This document shows, in pieces, positions 1 to 9,533 of a DNA stretch of 44,174 nt. Below the pieces are notes generated by a model. The model was not told where the DNA came from. It made no database searches and saw only the letters and a program-made list of their open reading frames with translations. Numbering within the stretch: position 1 is the first letter of the stretch; each line of letters begins with the position of its first letter. The stretch comes from an uncultured Collinsella sp. (GTDB lineage: Bacteria > Actinomycetota > Coriobacteriia > Coriobacteriales > Coriobacteriaceae). The stretch covers positions 1-44,174 of the forward strand of contig CAUGVQ010000005.1 of the NCBI GenBank assembly GCA_959602875.1, given 5' to 3'. Position numbers and translations under genes: made by a program.

Positions 1-304
1 CGTCCGGCAGGGCGCGCGCCGTGATGACCGACATCGAGTACTCGATGAAGCTCTGGCGCATCTCGTGCCCGAACTCAGAGATCTGCAGCTGACCGCCGTT
101 GATGTCCTCACCGGCGGACTCGCCGCGATCGACGGTGCCAAAGCTCTCCTCGAGCTCGCCGTCGTCTTCCTCTTCGTCCTCGCCCTCGGCATCCTCAACG
201 TAGACGTCGGTGCCCTCGTCGGCGGCCTCGGCACGCGCCAGCAGGCGCTTGAGGTCGTCGGAGAGGCCCTCGCCCTCGGGCTTGTTGTTCATATCGTCTG
301 CCAC
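1..304 (-). CDS. gyrA: DNA gyrase subunit A, N-terminal part (runs off the window edge)
   Basis: Only the first 101 codons are in the window. Gyrase subunit A carries the DNA cleavage and rejoining site of the GyrA2GyrB2 complex that introduces negative supercoils. The segment MRQSFIEYSMSVITARALPD, at about residues 82-101, is the conserved start of the GyrA core. It is preceded by an unusually long acidic extension of about 80 residues (runs of Glu/Asp/Gly), where most GyrA proteins have fewer than 15 residues. I chose the GTG at 304 because AAGGAG lies 5 nt upstream and overlaps the gyrB stop codon; an in-frame ATG at 292 is the alternative. It lies 9 nt after gyrB, so the two are surely co-transcribed. 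Confidence 0.95.
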   Translation of the reverse strand, partial: MADDMNNKPEGEGLSDDLKRLLARAEAADEGTDVYVEDAEGEDEEEDDGELEESFGTVDRGESAGEDINGGQLQISEFGHEMRQSFIEYSMSVITARALPD

Positions 305-313
305 GTGTGCTCC

Positions 314-2344
<2,031 letters not shown>

Positions 2345-2407
2345 GTTTTCTCCTATCGGATACCCCGCCGGGTACCACGTCGAACCGATACGCGTTCAAG
2401 CCTATCT

Positions 2408-2436
2408 ATGATACCTGATTAAAGTGGCTCTCTAAA
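2408..2436 (-). promoter_or_regulatory. Probable gyrB promoter
   Basis: On the minus strand a -35-like TTTAGA (2436-2431) and a -10-like TATCAT (2413-2408) are separated by exactly 17 nt. They lie about 65 nt before the gyrB GTG in an otherwise empty 130-nt gap. This would let gyrBA be transcribed apart from the dnaA-dciA genes. It is inferred from box matches only. Confidence 0.5.
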
Positions 2437-2474
2437 GGCGGTTCAAAAGGCTCTACAAGGCCACCAGATTGCCG

Positions 2475-3095
2475 TCACGCGCCGTTTTGAGCGTCGCCGG
2501 TCTTTTTCCACTCAAGACTCGCCTTCATGGCGTTTTTAAGCGCCGCTGCGAGCTTTTGGTCAGATATTGGTGAGACCGCGGCGTCCAATTGTGCACATTC
2601 TTCTGCCGAGAGCTCTGCATGCGGGCGCTCGGGCGCGCGGGCCGTGGTGCCGCCGTCGGAGCTGGTGGGGCGGGCGGGCGCGTAGGCGCCGTACGAAGCG
2701 CGGTGCCGGGTGTCTGACGACGCAGCGCTTGCCGCACTGGACGAGGTGCCGCCCTTGGTGAGATGGCTCTTCACGTGGCCCGGCTTGGTCGTGCGGAACT
2801 TGAAGCCCGCGAGCGAGACGCCCTGACGCTCCATGCGCGCGCGGATGATCTCGCGAAGCATCGACATCTCCTGCGTCCAGGACGCAGCGTCGAGGTAGAC
2901 GAGAAGCTCGTTGGTATCGGGCAGGTAGCGCAGGCCCGTCACGTGCGCGCCCTCGCGCGTGCCGCCGCAGACGGCATTCCACGCGCGGTACACCTCGCGC
3001 GACCGTTCGGCGCGCGCCATCTGCTCGCGGCGCTCGGGCGTGGCGGCGCCGAGGATGCGCCGACGCTCGGCATCCAGATACTCGTTGAGGTCCAT
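2475..3095 (-). CDS. dciA: DciA (DUF721) family replicative helicase loader/operator
   Basis: A 206-residue protein in the classical DUF721 position between recF and gyrB. DciA proteins bind and help load the DnaB replicative helicase in bacteria that lack DnaC or DnaI, and actinobacteria rely on them. The conserved core is visible at about residues 25-105: the W of YRAWNAVCGG, then an HVTGLRYLPDTNELLVYLDAASW-type beta segment (DUF721 consensus: hl..l..g.L.V...ss.Wa.eL), then EMSMLREIIRARM. A low-complexity Ser/Ala/Thr tail of about 50 residues follows, then a short charged C-terminal helix. The ATG at 3095 has GAGGGGG just upstream; an in-frame start 14 codons earlier lacks a ribosome site. 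It is cut off from recF by a 319-nt repeat-filled gap. Confidence 0.85.
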   Translation of the reverse strand: MDLNEYLDAERRRILGAATPERREQMARAERSREVYRAWNAVCGGTREGAHVTGLRYLPDTNELLVYLDAASWTQEMSMLREIIRARMERQGVSLAGFKFRTTKPGHVKSHLTKGGTSSSAASAASSDTRHRASYGAYAPARPTSSDGGTTARAPERPHAELSAEECAQLDAAVSPISDQKLAAALKNAMKASLEWKKTGDAQNGA

Positions 3096-3414
3096 GCGCA
3101 CCCCCTCAGGCGATTCACAGGTAATCTTCCGTCGCAACCCGCGGCATCATCGCGGCGCGCTCCGGCGCACGCACCCTTCACTCAGCGCGTGCAAACGGAA
3201 CGGCTTATGTGCAAACTGCACACTCCGCGTGCAATCAGCACATCCCATGTGCATACGTCACGCTTCATGTGCATTTGGAACGGAAAAACCTTGATATGCG
3301 TGCCAGATGCACACAAGCCGTTCCGTTTGCACACAAAGTGTGCAGTTTGCACACAAAGTGTGACGGATGCACACAAGTCGCACGCTGTCCGCGCGGGGCG
3401 AGGATGGCGACCTG
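3096..3414. other. 319-nt recF-dciA gap holding a phased repeat array
   Basis: There is no credible gene here. Cys- and His-rich reading frames on both strands are by-products of the repeats. Most of the gap is the 20-bp repeat array described separately (3189-3374). The rest, 3096-3188, is GC-rich leader sequence of dciA with no clear promoter. Confidence 0.7.
3189..3374. repeat. Nine 20-bp units, five forward and four inverted, in strict 20-nt phase
   Basis: Forward units begin GTGCA at 3189, 3209, 3229, 3249 and 3269. After a 6-nt centre (3289-3294) come inverted units ending TGCACAC at 3314, 3334, 3354 and 3374, again exactly 20 nt apart. Each unit has a fixed GTGCA(A/T) head and a partly variable tail, and many tails carry CAC, so a unit is itself a weak dyad. 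Unit 1 (3189-3206) is the perfect complement of 3315-3332 (18 bp), and unit 2 (3209-3224) of 3338-3353 (16 bp). The order of unit types is kept rather than mirrored, so these two pairings would cross. A 20-bp phase is about two helical turns, which suggests a cooperative protein-binding array. Function is unknown. Confidence 0.85.
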
Positions 3415-4626
3415 TCACACCGCGCCGATAATCACGACCTTTGCACGGTCAAGTATAGCGTCCGAGAAGTAGCCAAGGTTCGTGGTGGTGATGACCGTCT
3501 GAACCTCGTCCTCGATACCGCGCACAAAGGCTTCGCGGCGCTCGGCGTCGAGCTCGCTCATCACGTCGTCGAGCAGAAGCAGAGGCGGCCGACCAAGGAT
3601 GTCGCGCGTGACCGCGACCTCGGCGACCTTCCATGCGAGCACAAGCGAGCGCTGCTGCCCCTGCGAGGCGAAAGCACGAGCATCGCGCCCGTCGATAGAG
3701 AAGCGAATCTCGTCGCGGTGCGGGCCCACGAGCGTGATACCCCGGCGGAGCTCGTCGTTAAAGACCGCATCGAGCGCGGCAAGCATGCGCTCGCGCCACC
3801 AAGCGACTTGGGTCGTGCGGTCAACACCAGCGCGATTCGCGGCGGTGCCATCGGCGGAGCGATCATCCGCAGCCACGTCCTCACCTGCGGCGACCGCCCC
3901 CCCGGCATCCGCTGCGACTGCATCGCCAGCGGTAGCGCCAAGCACGGCGTCCACACTCGCCTCATACGTGATGTCGGCCCGCTCGCCGGGCGCAATCTGG
4001 TCGTACGCCTCGACAAACCGCACGCGGATGCGATCGAGCAGCGCCAGACGGTGCGTGAGCAGCGACGCCCCCGCCTGCGCGAGCGAGTCGTTCCACGCGG
4101 CAAGCATCTCGCGCGTGCACCAACGCTCCTTCAAAAGCGCGTTCCTCTGCTCTACCAGCCGCTCGTAAGTACCCAGAAGCTGCGCGTACTGCTCGTTCAG
4201 CTGTACGCCAAAGCCGTCCAGCGCGGCGCGGCGCACGCTTGCCGAGCGCTTGATCATGTCGAGGTCATCGGGGCAGAAGAGCACGCTCGGCACCACGCCA
4301 CGCACGCCGGCGGCGCGGCACTTCTTGCCGTTGCGCGAGAAGCTGCGCTTGCCGTCCCGCACGGTGCAGCCCAGGTCGACCACACGTCCGTCGCCCTCCA
4401 GGCGGAGCGCAACCGAGCAGCTCTCCTCCCCCTCTGCCACCAGCTCGGCGGGCGAGGGCTTGCGAAAGCTCGCGCCCGAGGTGGCGAGCTGGAGTGCCTC
4501 GACCAAATTGGTCTTGCCCTGGGCGTTTCTGCCCACAAGGACCGTCACGCCCGGGTCGAGCTCGAGCGTGCAGTCGTCGTAGTTGCGAAAGTTGCGCACA
4601 TGAAGCGTGCGCGCGAGGATGGCCAC
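3415..4626 (-). CDS. recF: RecF recombination mediator ATPase
   Basis: This 403-residue SMC-like ATPase helps load RecA at gaps and protects stalled forks. The Walker A GRNAQGKTN is at residues 32-40, the ABC-type signature SQGQQRSLVLAWK near 320 and the Walker B LLLLDDVMSELD near 350. The order of motifs and the size (family about 360-400) are normal. An Ala/Asp-rich, low-complexity insertion at about residues 232-275 is unusual and probably a surface loop. The GTG start lies 24 nt after the dnaN stop, so it is co-transcribed with dnaN. Confidence 0.96.
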   Translation of the reverse strand: MAILARTLHVRNFRNYDDCTLELDPGVTVLVGRNAQGKTNLVEALQLATSGASFRKPSPAELVAEGEESCSVALRLEGDGRVVDLGCTVRDGKRSFSRNGKKCRAAGVRGVVPSVLFCPDDLDMIKRSASVRRAALDGFGVQLNEQYAQLLGTYERLVEQRNALLKERWCTREMLAAWNDSLAQAGASLLTHRLALLDRIRVRFVEAYDQIAPGERADITYEASVDAVLGATAGDAVAADAGGAVAAGEDVAADDRSADGTAANRAGVDRTTQVAWWRERMLAALDAVFNDELRRGITLVGPHRDEIRFSIDGRDARAFASQGQQRSLVLAWKVAEVAVTRDILGRPPLLLLDDVMSELDAERREAFVRGIEDEVQTVITTTNLGYFSDAILDRAKVVIIGAV

Positions 4627-4650
4627 GAGCCTGCCGCCGCGCGCGGTGCG

Positions 4651-5754
4651 CTAGATGCGCACCGGCATCACGAGGTAGAGGTAGTTGATCTTGTCGTAGC
4701 TCTTAAAGACGCCGGGCGCCTGATAGCTCTTGAGCTCGAGCGTGATCTCCTTCTCGCGGTTGAGCACGTTCAGGCAACCAAAGATGTAGTGGTAGTTGAA
4801 GGCAATGGTGCCGCTCGCGCCCTCGGCCTCCACGTCGATGGTCTCCTGCGCGAGGTCCTGGTCGCCCGAGATGGAGGAGAGCGAAAGCGCGCCCGCCTCG
4901 GTATCGATCTCAATCTTGACAGCCGGGTTGTTGCTCGCAATGACGGCCACGCGCTTGAGGGCCGCGGTGAACGCCGCCACGTCGATCTTCACGCTCGTGA
5001 CACACGAGGTGGGGATGAGCTGCTTGTAGTTGGGGTAGGTGCCCTCAAGACGGCGCGAGACGTAGCAGGTGTTGCCCGCCTCAAACACCACCTGGGTGTC
5101 GGTGGCGCCCACAAGGATCTGCGGCTCGTCGCGCATGATGGAAAGCGCGTCGTTCATGGCCTCGGCCGGAATGTTGATCTCAAAGCTGCCCTCGAGGGTC
5201 GAGGTCTCCACCTGCGTATCGCACACGGCCAGACGGAACGAGTCAGTCGCCACCAGGCGCAGGGTGTTGTTCTCGACCGTCATGTGCACGCCGCCCAGGA
5301 TGGGGCGCGCCTTGTCGGTCGAGGTGACGCGCCACACGCGGGAGGTCATCTCGGTCAGGATGTTCATGGGGAGCTCCACACTCGCTTCGATGGCGTACGC
5401 CGGAAACTCCGGGAAGTCCGCTGGGTCGAGCGTGTTCAGGCGCACGTGCGACTTCTGGCAGGTGATGGCAATCTGGCGATCGACGGTCTCAAAGGCAACC
5501 GCGGCGTCCGGCAGGGTCTTGATGAGGTTTGCGAGCATCTTGCAAGGGATGACGGTCGCACCCGGCTCCTCAACATGTGCCGCGATGCGATGGCGGATCG
5601 AGGTGGTGTAGTTGGAGGTCTGGAACTCCAGCACGCCGTCGGCTGCGCGCACGAGCACGCCGGCCAGAATGGGGAGCGTGGAGGATGTGGCGACGCCCTT
5701 CTGCACGGTGGCGATCGCGTCGGCGAGTGAGGTCTGGCTTACGGTGAACTTCAT
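4651..5754 (-). CDS. dnaN: DNA polymerase III beta sliding clamp
   Basis: A 367-residue clamp that encircles DNA and tethers the replicative polymerase. The N-terminal MKFTVSQTSLADAIATVQKG and TLPILAGVL are typical, the three clamp domains fill about residues 1-120, 130-245 and 247-367, and the C-terminal LYLVMPVRI is the conserved end that forms part of the protein-binding pocket. The ATG at 5754 follows an AGAAAGG ribosome site. It is separated from dnaA by a 264-nt A+T-rich gap that holds DnaA-box-like sites and probably the dnaN promoter. recF follows after 24 nt. Confidence 0.97.
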   Translation of the reverse strand: MKFTVSQTSLADAIATVQKGVATSSTLPILAGVLVRAADGVLEFQTSNYTTSIRHRIAAHVEEPGATVIPCKMLANLIKTLPDAAVAFETVDRQIAITCQKSHVRLNTLDPADFPEFPAYAIEASVELPMNILTEMTSRVWRVTSTDKARPILGGVHMTVENNTLRLVATDSFRLAVCDTQVETSTLEGSFEINIPAEAMNDALSIMRDEPQILVGATDTQVVFEAGNTCYVSRRLEGTYPNYKQLIPTSCVTSVKIDVAAFTAALKRVAVIASNNPAVKIEIDTEAGALSLSSISGDQDLAQETIDVEAEGASGTIAFNYHYIFGCLNVLNREKEITLELKSYQAPGVFKSYDKINYLYLVMPVRI

Positions 5755-5889
5755 GGCGCGCCTTTCTTTTATATATAAGTTCTAGTAACCAATGATAGTA
5801 ATAAGTCGGTTGATGTTGGGGATTACGCGGCTTTTCCCAGTACGATGCCCAAAAGTTTTTCGACCGAGCCCTGTTGAGAACCGTGCATG

Positions 5890-5947
5890 TTTTCCACCAA
5901 AACAAAGGGTGCTTGATTTATCCACCGTACACCCTTGGTTTTCCACC
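5890..5947 (+). promoter_or_regulatory. Three DnaA-box-like sites in the dnaA-dnaN gap
   Basis: TTTTCCACC (5890-5898), TTATCCACC (5918-5926) and TTTTCCACC (5939-5947) are in the same orientation, each one base (final C for A) from the relaxed DnaA box TTWTNCACA. The gap 5755-6018 also has an A+T-rich stretch next to dnaN (5767-5811) that could unwind or act as the dnaN promoter. In many actinobacteria oriC lies between dnaA and dnaN, so this may be the origin or one half of it. Confidence 0.55.
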
Positions 5948-6018
5948 GTTTATCTCCCATCTTTCCCGAGGTTTTCCCCTACCGAGGTCTCTACTCTGAC
6001 CATAACCCAACCGCACGC

Positions 6019-7761
6019 TTACGAACGGAGGATAATCTTGTTGCGTAGCTGCTGGAGGTCGTCCACAAAGGCGCGATCCTCCTTCATGCGCTTCTCGATC
6101 ACCTTGACCGAGTGCAGCACCGTGGTGTGATCGCGCCCGCCAAAGGCGGCTCCCACCATAGAGGTTGTCATCTCGCACATGTCGAGCGCAAGGTAAACAG
6201 CCACGTGGCGGGCGTTCTTGATGGCGGCCTGGCGCCGGGGCCCAATGAGGTCGTTGTGACTCACGCGGTAGAAGTCCTCAACCACTTTCTGAACCGTCTC
6301 GACGCTGATTTTCTTGTGCGCCGCGTCAAAGTACTCGTTGGCAATGCGGTCGATGTCGTCGCCCGTGAGGGTGCGCCCCTCCTGCTCGCGCTCAAAGCTT
6401 TCGCCCGCACAGCGCTCGCAGAAGCTCTCGAGCTCGCGGATGTTGGTGCCCGAGACGCTTGCCATGTGCTTGAGGTCTTCCTCGGTGAGGTGCCCGCCGC
6501 CCGTGCGGATGGACGAGAGAAGCGACGTGTCGCCACCCGCCGTGGGCAGGGCGTCAGCCGCGGGAAGCACGGTGTTCTCGTAGTAGTGCTTCAAGATCAT
6601 GAACTTCATCTCAAAGCCGGGCTCCGAGACCAAGCAGAGCATGCCCGCGTTAAAGCGGCTGGTAAGGCGCTCGTCCATGCCGAGGTTCTTGGGCGCGCGG
6701 TCAGATGCGATCGCGACCTTCTTGTTGTCGCGGATGAACTCGTCCATCAGGCTGAAGAAGTTGTCGATAGACGCGGTCTTGCCGATGATGTTCTGGATAT
6801 CGTCGATGATGAGGACGTCCGCGTCGTGGTAGTCGCGCAGGATTGCGCGGTGGGCGTCCTTTTGAAGCGCGACCTCGTTGATGAAGTCGTCGATGTAGGC
6901 CTGGCTGTTGGCGTACTTGACCTTGAGGTGCGGGCAGTTCTCGTTCAGATAGTTTTTGATGGCGAGCAAAAGGTGCGTCTTGCCCAGGCCCGACTTGCCG
7001 TAGATAAAAAGCGAGCTGTAGCTGCCCGGGTCCTCTGCAGTCACGGCAAACCGCACGGCCGAGTTGTAGGCGTGCTTGTTCTCGTCGCCGTAGACAAAGT
7101 TCTCAAACGTGAATTTGGAGTTGATAGGTACGGCGGGATACGCCTCGCTGCCAGCGGCAGGTGAAGCAGATGCCGAGGTAACCGCCCCGCCCGTGGAGCC
7201 GGATGCGGCGCTCCCGTTGCTGCGAGGCGCCCCGCCGCCCTGCCCCATGGTGCTCATGAGGCGCTTGAAGTCGTCAGAGCTGATGGTGTTGGTGACGGTT
7301 ACGTGCGTCTCCGCATCGCTGGCTGCGGCGTCGGCGCTTGGGATGTGGATCGCAGGGGCCGGCATGGCCGGTGCCGCCTGCGCGGGGGTGCTCGCCATCG
7401 GTGCGGCCGCCGCTACCGGCGCTGCCGCTACCGGCGCCGCCCCACTCGCGTTCGTCGCCGCGGCCTGTGCGGCCCCCGCCGCGGAGGTTTCCCGTGAAAC
7501 GCCTTCGGCCGCCGGAAGCGCCGTCGTAACGACGAGCTCGACGGGTGCAAAGGCGATCTCCTCCAGATAACGCTCGATCACCTCGCGCTGCTTCATGAGG
7601 GCAGCGCCCGCAAAACGCGAGGGTGCCTCGATGGTGAGCGTGGTATCGGTAAGCGTGACGCCCCGCGACTGGCGCAGCATCTGCACAAGGCGGGTGTCGA
7701 CGCCGTCGCGCTCGCAGAACGAGATGGTGTCATCCAGAATCATCTGGGCTTCGTTTTCCAT
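6019..7761 (-). CDS. dnaA: Chromosomal replication initiator DnaA
   Basis: A 580-residue AAA+ initiator that binds DnaA boxes and opens the origin. Domain I spans about residues 1-85, followed by a long Ala/Pro/Ser-rich domain II (about 85-205). The AAA+ core starts at NSKFTFENFVYGDENKHAYN, with Walker A GKSGLGKTH at 255-263 and Walker B LIIDDIQ near 318. The DNA-binding domain IV ends with the MVGAAFGGRDHTTVLH signature. A loop between the AAA+ sensor parts (about 400-425, LPAADALPTAGGD) is longer than usual. The ATG at 7761 follows GAGGTGGGG; a GTG two codons earlier is possible. It lies 19 nt after the GHKL gene and is probably co-transcribed with it. Confidence 0.97.
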   Translation of the reverse strand: MENEAQMILDDTISFCERDGVDTRLVQMLRQSRGVTLTDTTLTIEAPSRFAGAALMKQREVIERYLEEIAFAPVELVVTTALPAAEGVSRETSAAGAAQAAATNASGAAPVAAAPVAAAAPMASTPAQAAPAMPAPAIHIPSADAAASDAETHVTVTNTISSDDFKRLMSTMGQGGGAPRSNGSAASGSTGGAVTSASASPAAGSEAYPAVPINSKFTFENFVYGDENKHAYNSAVRFAVTAEDPGSYSSLFIYGKSGLGKTHLLLAIKNYLNENCPHLKVKYANSQAYIDDFINEVALQKDAHRAILRDYHDADVLIIDDIQNIIGKTASIDNFFSLMDEFIRDNKKVAIASDRAPKNLGMDERLTSRFNAGMLCLVSEPGFEMKFMILKHYYENTVLPAADALPTAGGDTSLLSSIRTGGGHLTEEDLKHMASVSGTNIRELESFCERCAGESFEREQEGRTLTGDDIDRIANEYFDAAHKKISVETVQKVVEDFYRVSHNDLIGPRRQAAIKNARHVAVYLALDMCEMTTSMVGAAFGGRDHTTVLHSVKVIEKRMKEDRAFVDDLQQLRNKIILRS

Positions 7762-7780
7762 GGTCACCCCACCTCAGTCG

Positions 7781-9025
7781 TTAGTGCGTCCGCGCCCAGC
7801 TCGCGCCCAGCTCGGTCAGGTAATACTTCTGCCCTTGCTTGACGGCAAAGCCGCGCTTGCTCAGTGTAGCAAGCTCGCGTGACCACGTGGGGCCCGACTG
7901 ACCAAAGGCGGCGGTGAGCTCCGAAGGACCGGCGTGACCGTGTTCCAGCAGGTAGGCGAGGGCGTCGCGCCCGCGTTCACTCACAATGAGGTCCGCTGCG
8001 GGGGCCGCCGCGGCCTCCGTGTCGTACGGCGAAGGTGCAGGGTAACCAGCGTATCCCCCTGTTGTGGAAAACTCGTGTCCCGCCTGTGGAAAACCGGCAG
8101 ACGGTACCGGATAGGCGCCGACCGGCGGCCAACCCGCCGCCTGCGGGTAGCCGGGGTATGCGGGGTAGGTCGGCCATACAGCGCCGGGGTATCCCTGCGG
8201 CGCCTGCGTAGCGCCTGCTGCTGGGTACGTCTGCGCCTGGCCGGTCGCCGGGTGCGTCCCTACTGGTGCACCAGGGTATGCCCCCGCCGACGGCGTGCCC
8301 GCGCCAGGGTATACTCCGTACGCCGCGGCCGGGTACGCCCCCGCCGCATTGGCCGGTGCCCCTGCGTAGGGCGCCTGCGCCTGCAGCTCCTGTACCTGCT
8401 GGTCGGCGGGTCTCACGGCGGCGCCGCGTCCACCGGTGCGCTTGATCTCGTCCACCCGCGCTGGGTCGGTCGATACGGTGACAACGGTGCCACCGCCCAG
8501 GTTGTTCTCAATCGAGACGGCGCCCCCCGCCGCCTCGAGGTACTGCTGGACCATCGGCAGACCAGAACCGGTGCCGCGGATATAGCGCTTCATGGTGCGG
8601 TCGGCGGAGGTCACACCAAACTCAAAGGCCCGCTCCTTGTCGTCGATGCCGGGGCCCTGGTCGGCAAAGCGGATCGTGTTGCCGCCGTCGAGGATGGAGA
8701 TGATGGGTTCCACAAAGTGGGCGTGGATGAAGTTCTCCACAAGCTCGCGGATAACCATAAGAGAGAGCGTACCGCCCTGCTCCTTCATGCAGCGGTAGAC
8801 CGTGTTGGTGATCTCCTCCAGGTATGTGCGCACGGGGGCGGGTTCGATCACGATGACGCGCGGCGTTGAGAACATGTCGTCGTAGATCGAGATGCGCGTG
8901 GCAAAGCCAGCCATCTCCGAGGGCGCGCCGCCCTCGGAGATGGCACCGTCGGCAACGCCGGTTATGTGCTCGTTGTCAGGCGCAGGGTCGCCCGAGTCAA
9001 CGAAGGGATAGAAGTCGTCTGCCAT
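7781..9025 (-). CDS. GHKL ATPase fused to a winged-helix domain, upstream of dnaA
   Basis: The 414-residue protein has three parts. Residues about 55-190 form a histidine-kinase-type ATPase fold: N box ELVENFIHAH (94-103), G1 ADQGPGID (121-128) and G2 RGTGSGLPMV (150-159). There is no H box or dimerisation helix pair, so it looks like a stand-alone ATP-binding or anti-sigma-type module rather than a sensor kinase. Residues about 215-340 are a disordered linker rich in Ala-Tyr-Pro-Gly repeats. Residues about 345-414 are a winged-helix DNA-binding domain (GHAGPSELTAAFGQSGPTWSRELATLSKRGF then a basic wing). It has no signal peptide or membrane segment. It ends 19 nt before the dnaA start and is the first gene left of the presumed origin, which suggests a role in replication control. 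The true function is unknown. Confidence 0.8.
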   Translation of the reverse strand: MADDFYPFVDSGDPAPDNEHITGVADGAISEGGAPSEMAGFATRISIYDDMFSTPRVIVIEPAPVRTYLEEITNTVYRCMKEQGGTLSLMVIRELVENFIHAHFVEPIISILDGGNTIRFADQGPGIDDKERAFEFGVTSADRTMKRYIRGTGSGLPMVQQYLEAAGGAVSIENNLGGGTVVTVSTDPARVDEIKRTGGRGAAVRPADQQVQELQAQAPYAGAPANAAGAYPAAAYGVYPGAGTPSAGAYPGAPVGTHPATGQAQTYPAAGATQAPQGYPGAVWPTYPAYPGYPQAAGWPPVGAYPVPSAGFPQAGHEFSTTGGYAGYPAPSPYDTEAAAAPAADLIVSERGRDALAYLLEHGHAGPSELTAAFGQSGPTWSRELATLSKRGFAVKQGQKYYLTELGASWARTH

Positions 9026-9268
9026 GGTCTCTCAATCCTCGCGATAGCTCTGCATAGATAGTAGCTCAGACCGCATGCTTTCAAAGGTTTCCACAGCTTT
9101 TCACAACTTGTTGAAAAGTGAAGAAAACGGCTGAAAAGTTTTGCACACACCTTGCACAACCTGTGGAAAACTCAGAAATCAAACTGAAAGATTGAGAAAA
9201 GTTACCGACATGCCTCATGAGCTCGCAAAATGCGCTGTGATGAGTTGTCGATAACCTGCGGAGATTTG
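9026..9268. other. Candidate replication origin (oriC) at the gene-direction switch
   Basis: All genes to the left run leftwards and nearly all genes to the right run rightwards from here. The stretch is A+T-rich and holds DnaA-box-like sites: GTTTCCACA (9087-9095), TTTTGCACA (9139-9147, full match to TTWTNCACA), CCTTGCACA (9150-9158), TGTGGAAAA (9162-9170, full match on the minus strand) and TGTCGATAA (9246-9254, one mismatch on the minus strand). A- and T-rich runs at 9110-9205 could be the unwinding region. No gene is seen between 9026 and 9380. A GC-skew plot would decide between this site and the dnaA-dnaN gap. Confidence 0.6.
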
Positions 9269-9298
9269 TTGACAGCGGATGGATGTATTCCCTACAAT
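9269..9298 (+). promoter_or_regulatory. rpmH promoter
   Basis: A perfect -35 TTGACA (9269-9274) and a -10 TACAAT (9293-9298) are 18 nt apart, about 80 nt upstream of the rpmH start. It would drive rpmH-rnpA-yidD-yidC. Confidence 0.75.
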
Positions 9299-9380
9299 CT
9301 GAAAGCTCACGTGCATAAACCGCATGACGTGCACCAACCGCAAGTACGCATGCTAGAAACGCAGCAGGAGGATTGTAACC

Positions 9381-9515
9381 ATGAAGCGTACCTACCAGCC
9401 CAACAAGCGCAAGCGCGCCAAGACCCACGGCTTCCGCGCCCGTATGGCCACCAAGGGCGGCCGTGCCGTTCTCGCCCGTCGTCGCGCCAAGGGTCGCAAG
9501 CGCCTCACCGTCTAA
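9381..9515 (+). CDS. rpmH: Large ribosomal subunit protein bL34
   Basis: A 44-residue basic protein, [18 protein letters not shown]..., ending in [13 protein letters not shown], which is the classical L34 sequence and length. L34 is a small rRNA-binding protein of the 50S subunit. The ATG follows GCAGGAGGA with good spacing. It heads the rpmH-rnpA-yidD-yidC cluster found beside oriC in most bacteria; rnpA starts 18 nt after its stop. Confidence 0.98.
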   Translation: MKRTYQPNKRKRAKTHGFRARMATKGGRAVLARRRAKGRKRLTV

Positions 9516-9533
9516 CTCGCTCTTTGCCTCCGT

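Noticed and set aside
3189..3374. CRISPR array
   Set aside because: The period is 20 bp with only 6-8 fixed bases, units occur in both directions, and no cas genes are present.
3367..5730. Open frame of 787 codons on the plus strand over recF and dnaN
   Set aside because: It is antisense to two well-recognised genes, and its Arg/His/Val-rich translation is typical of a high-GC shadow frame.
7781..9025. Two-component sensor histidine kinase
   Set aside because: No H box, dimerisation helices, membrane segments or adjacent response regulator are present.
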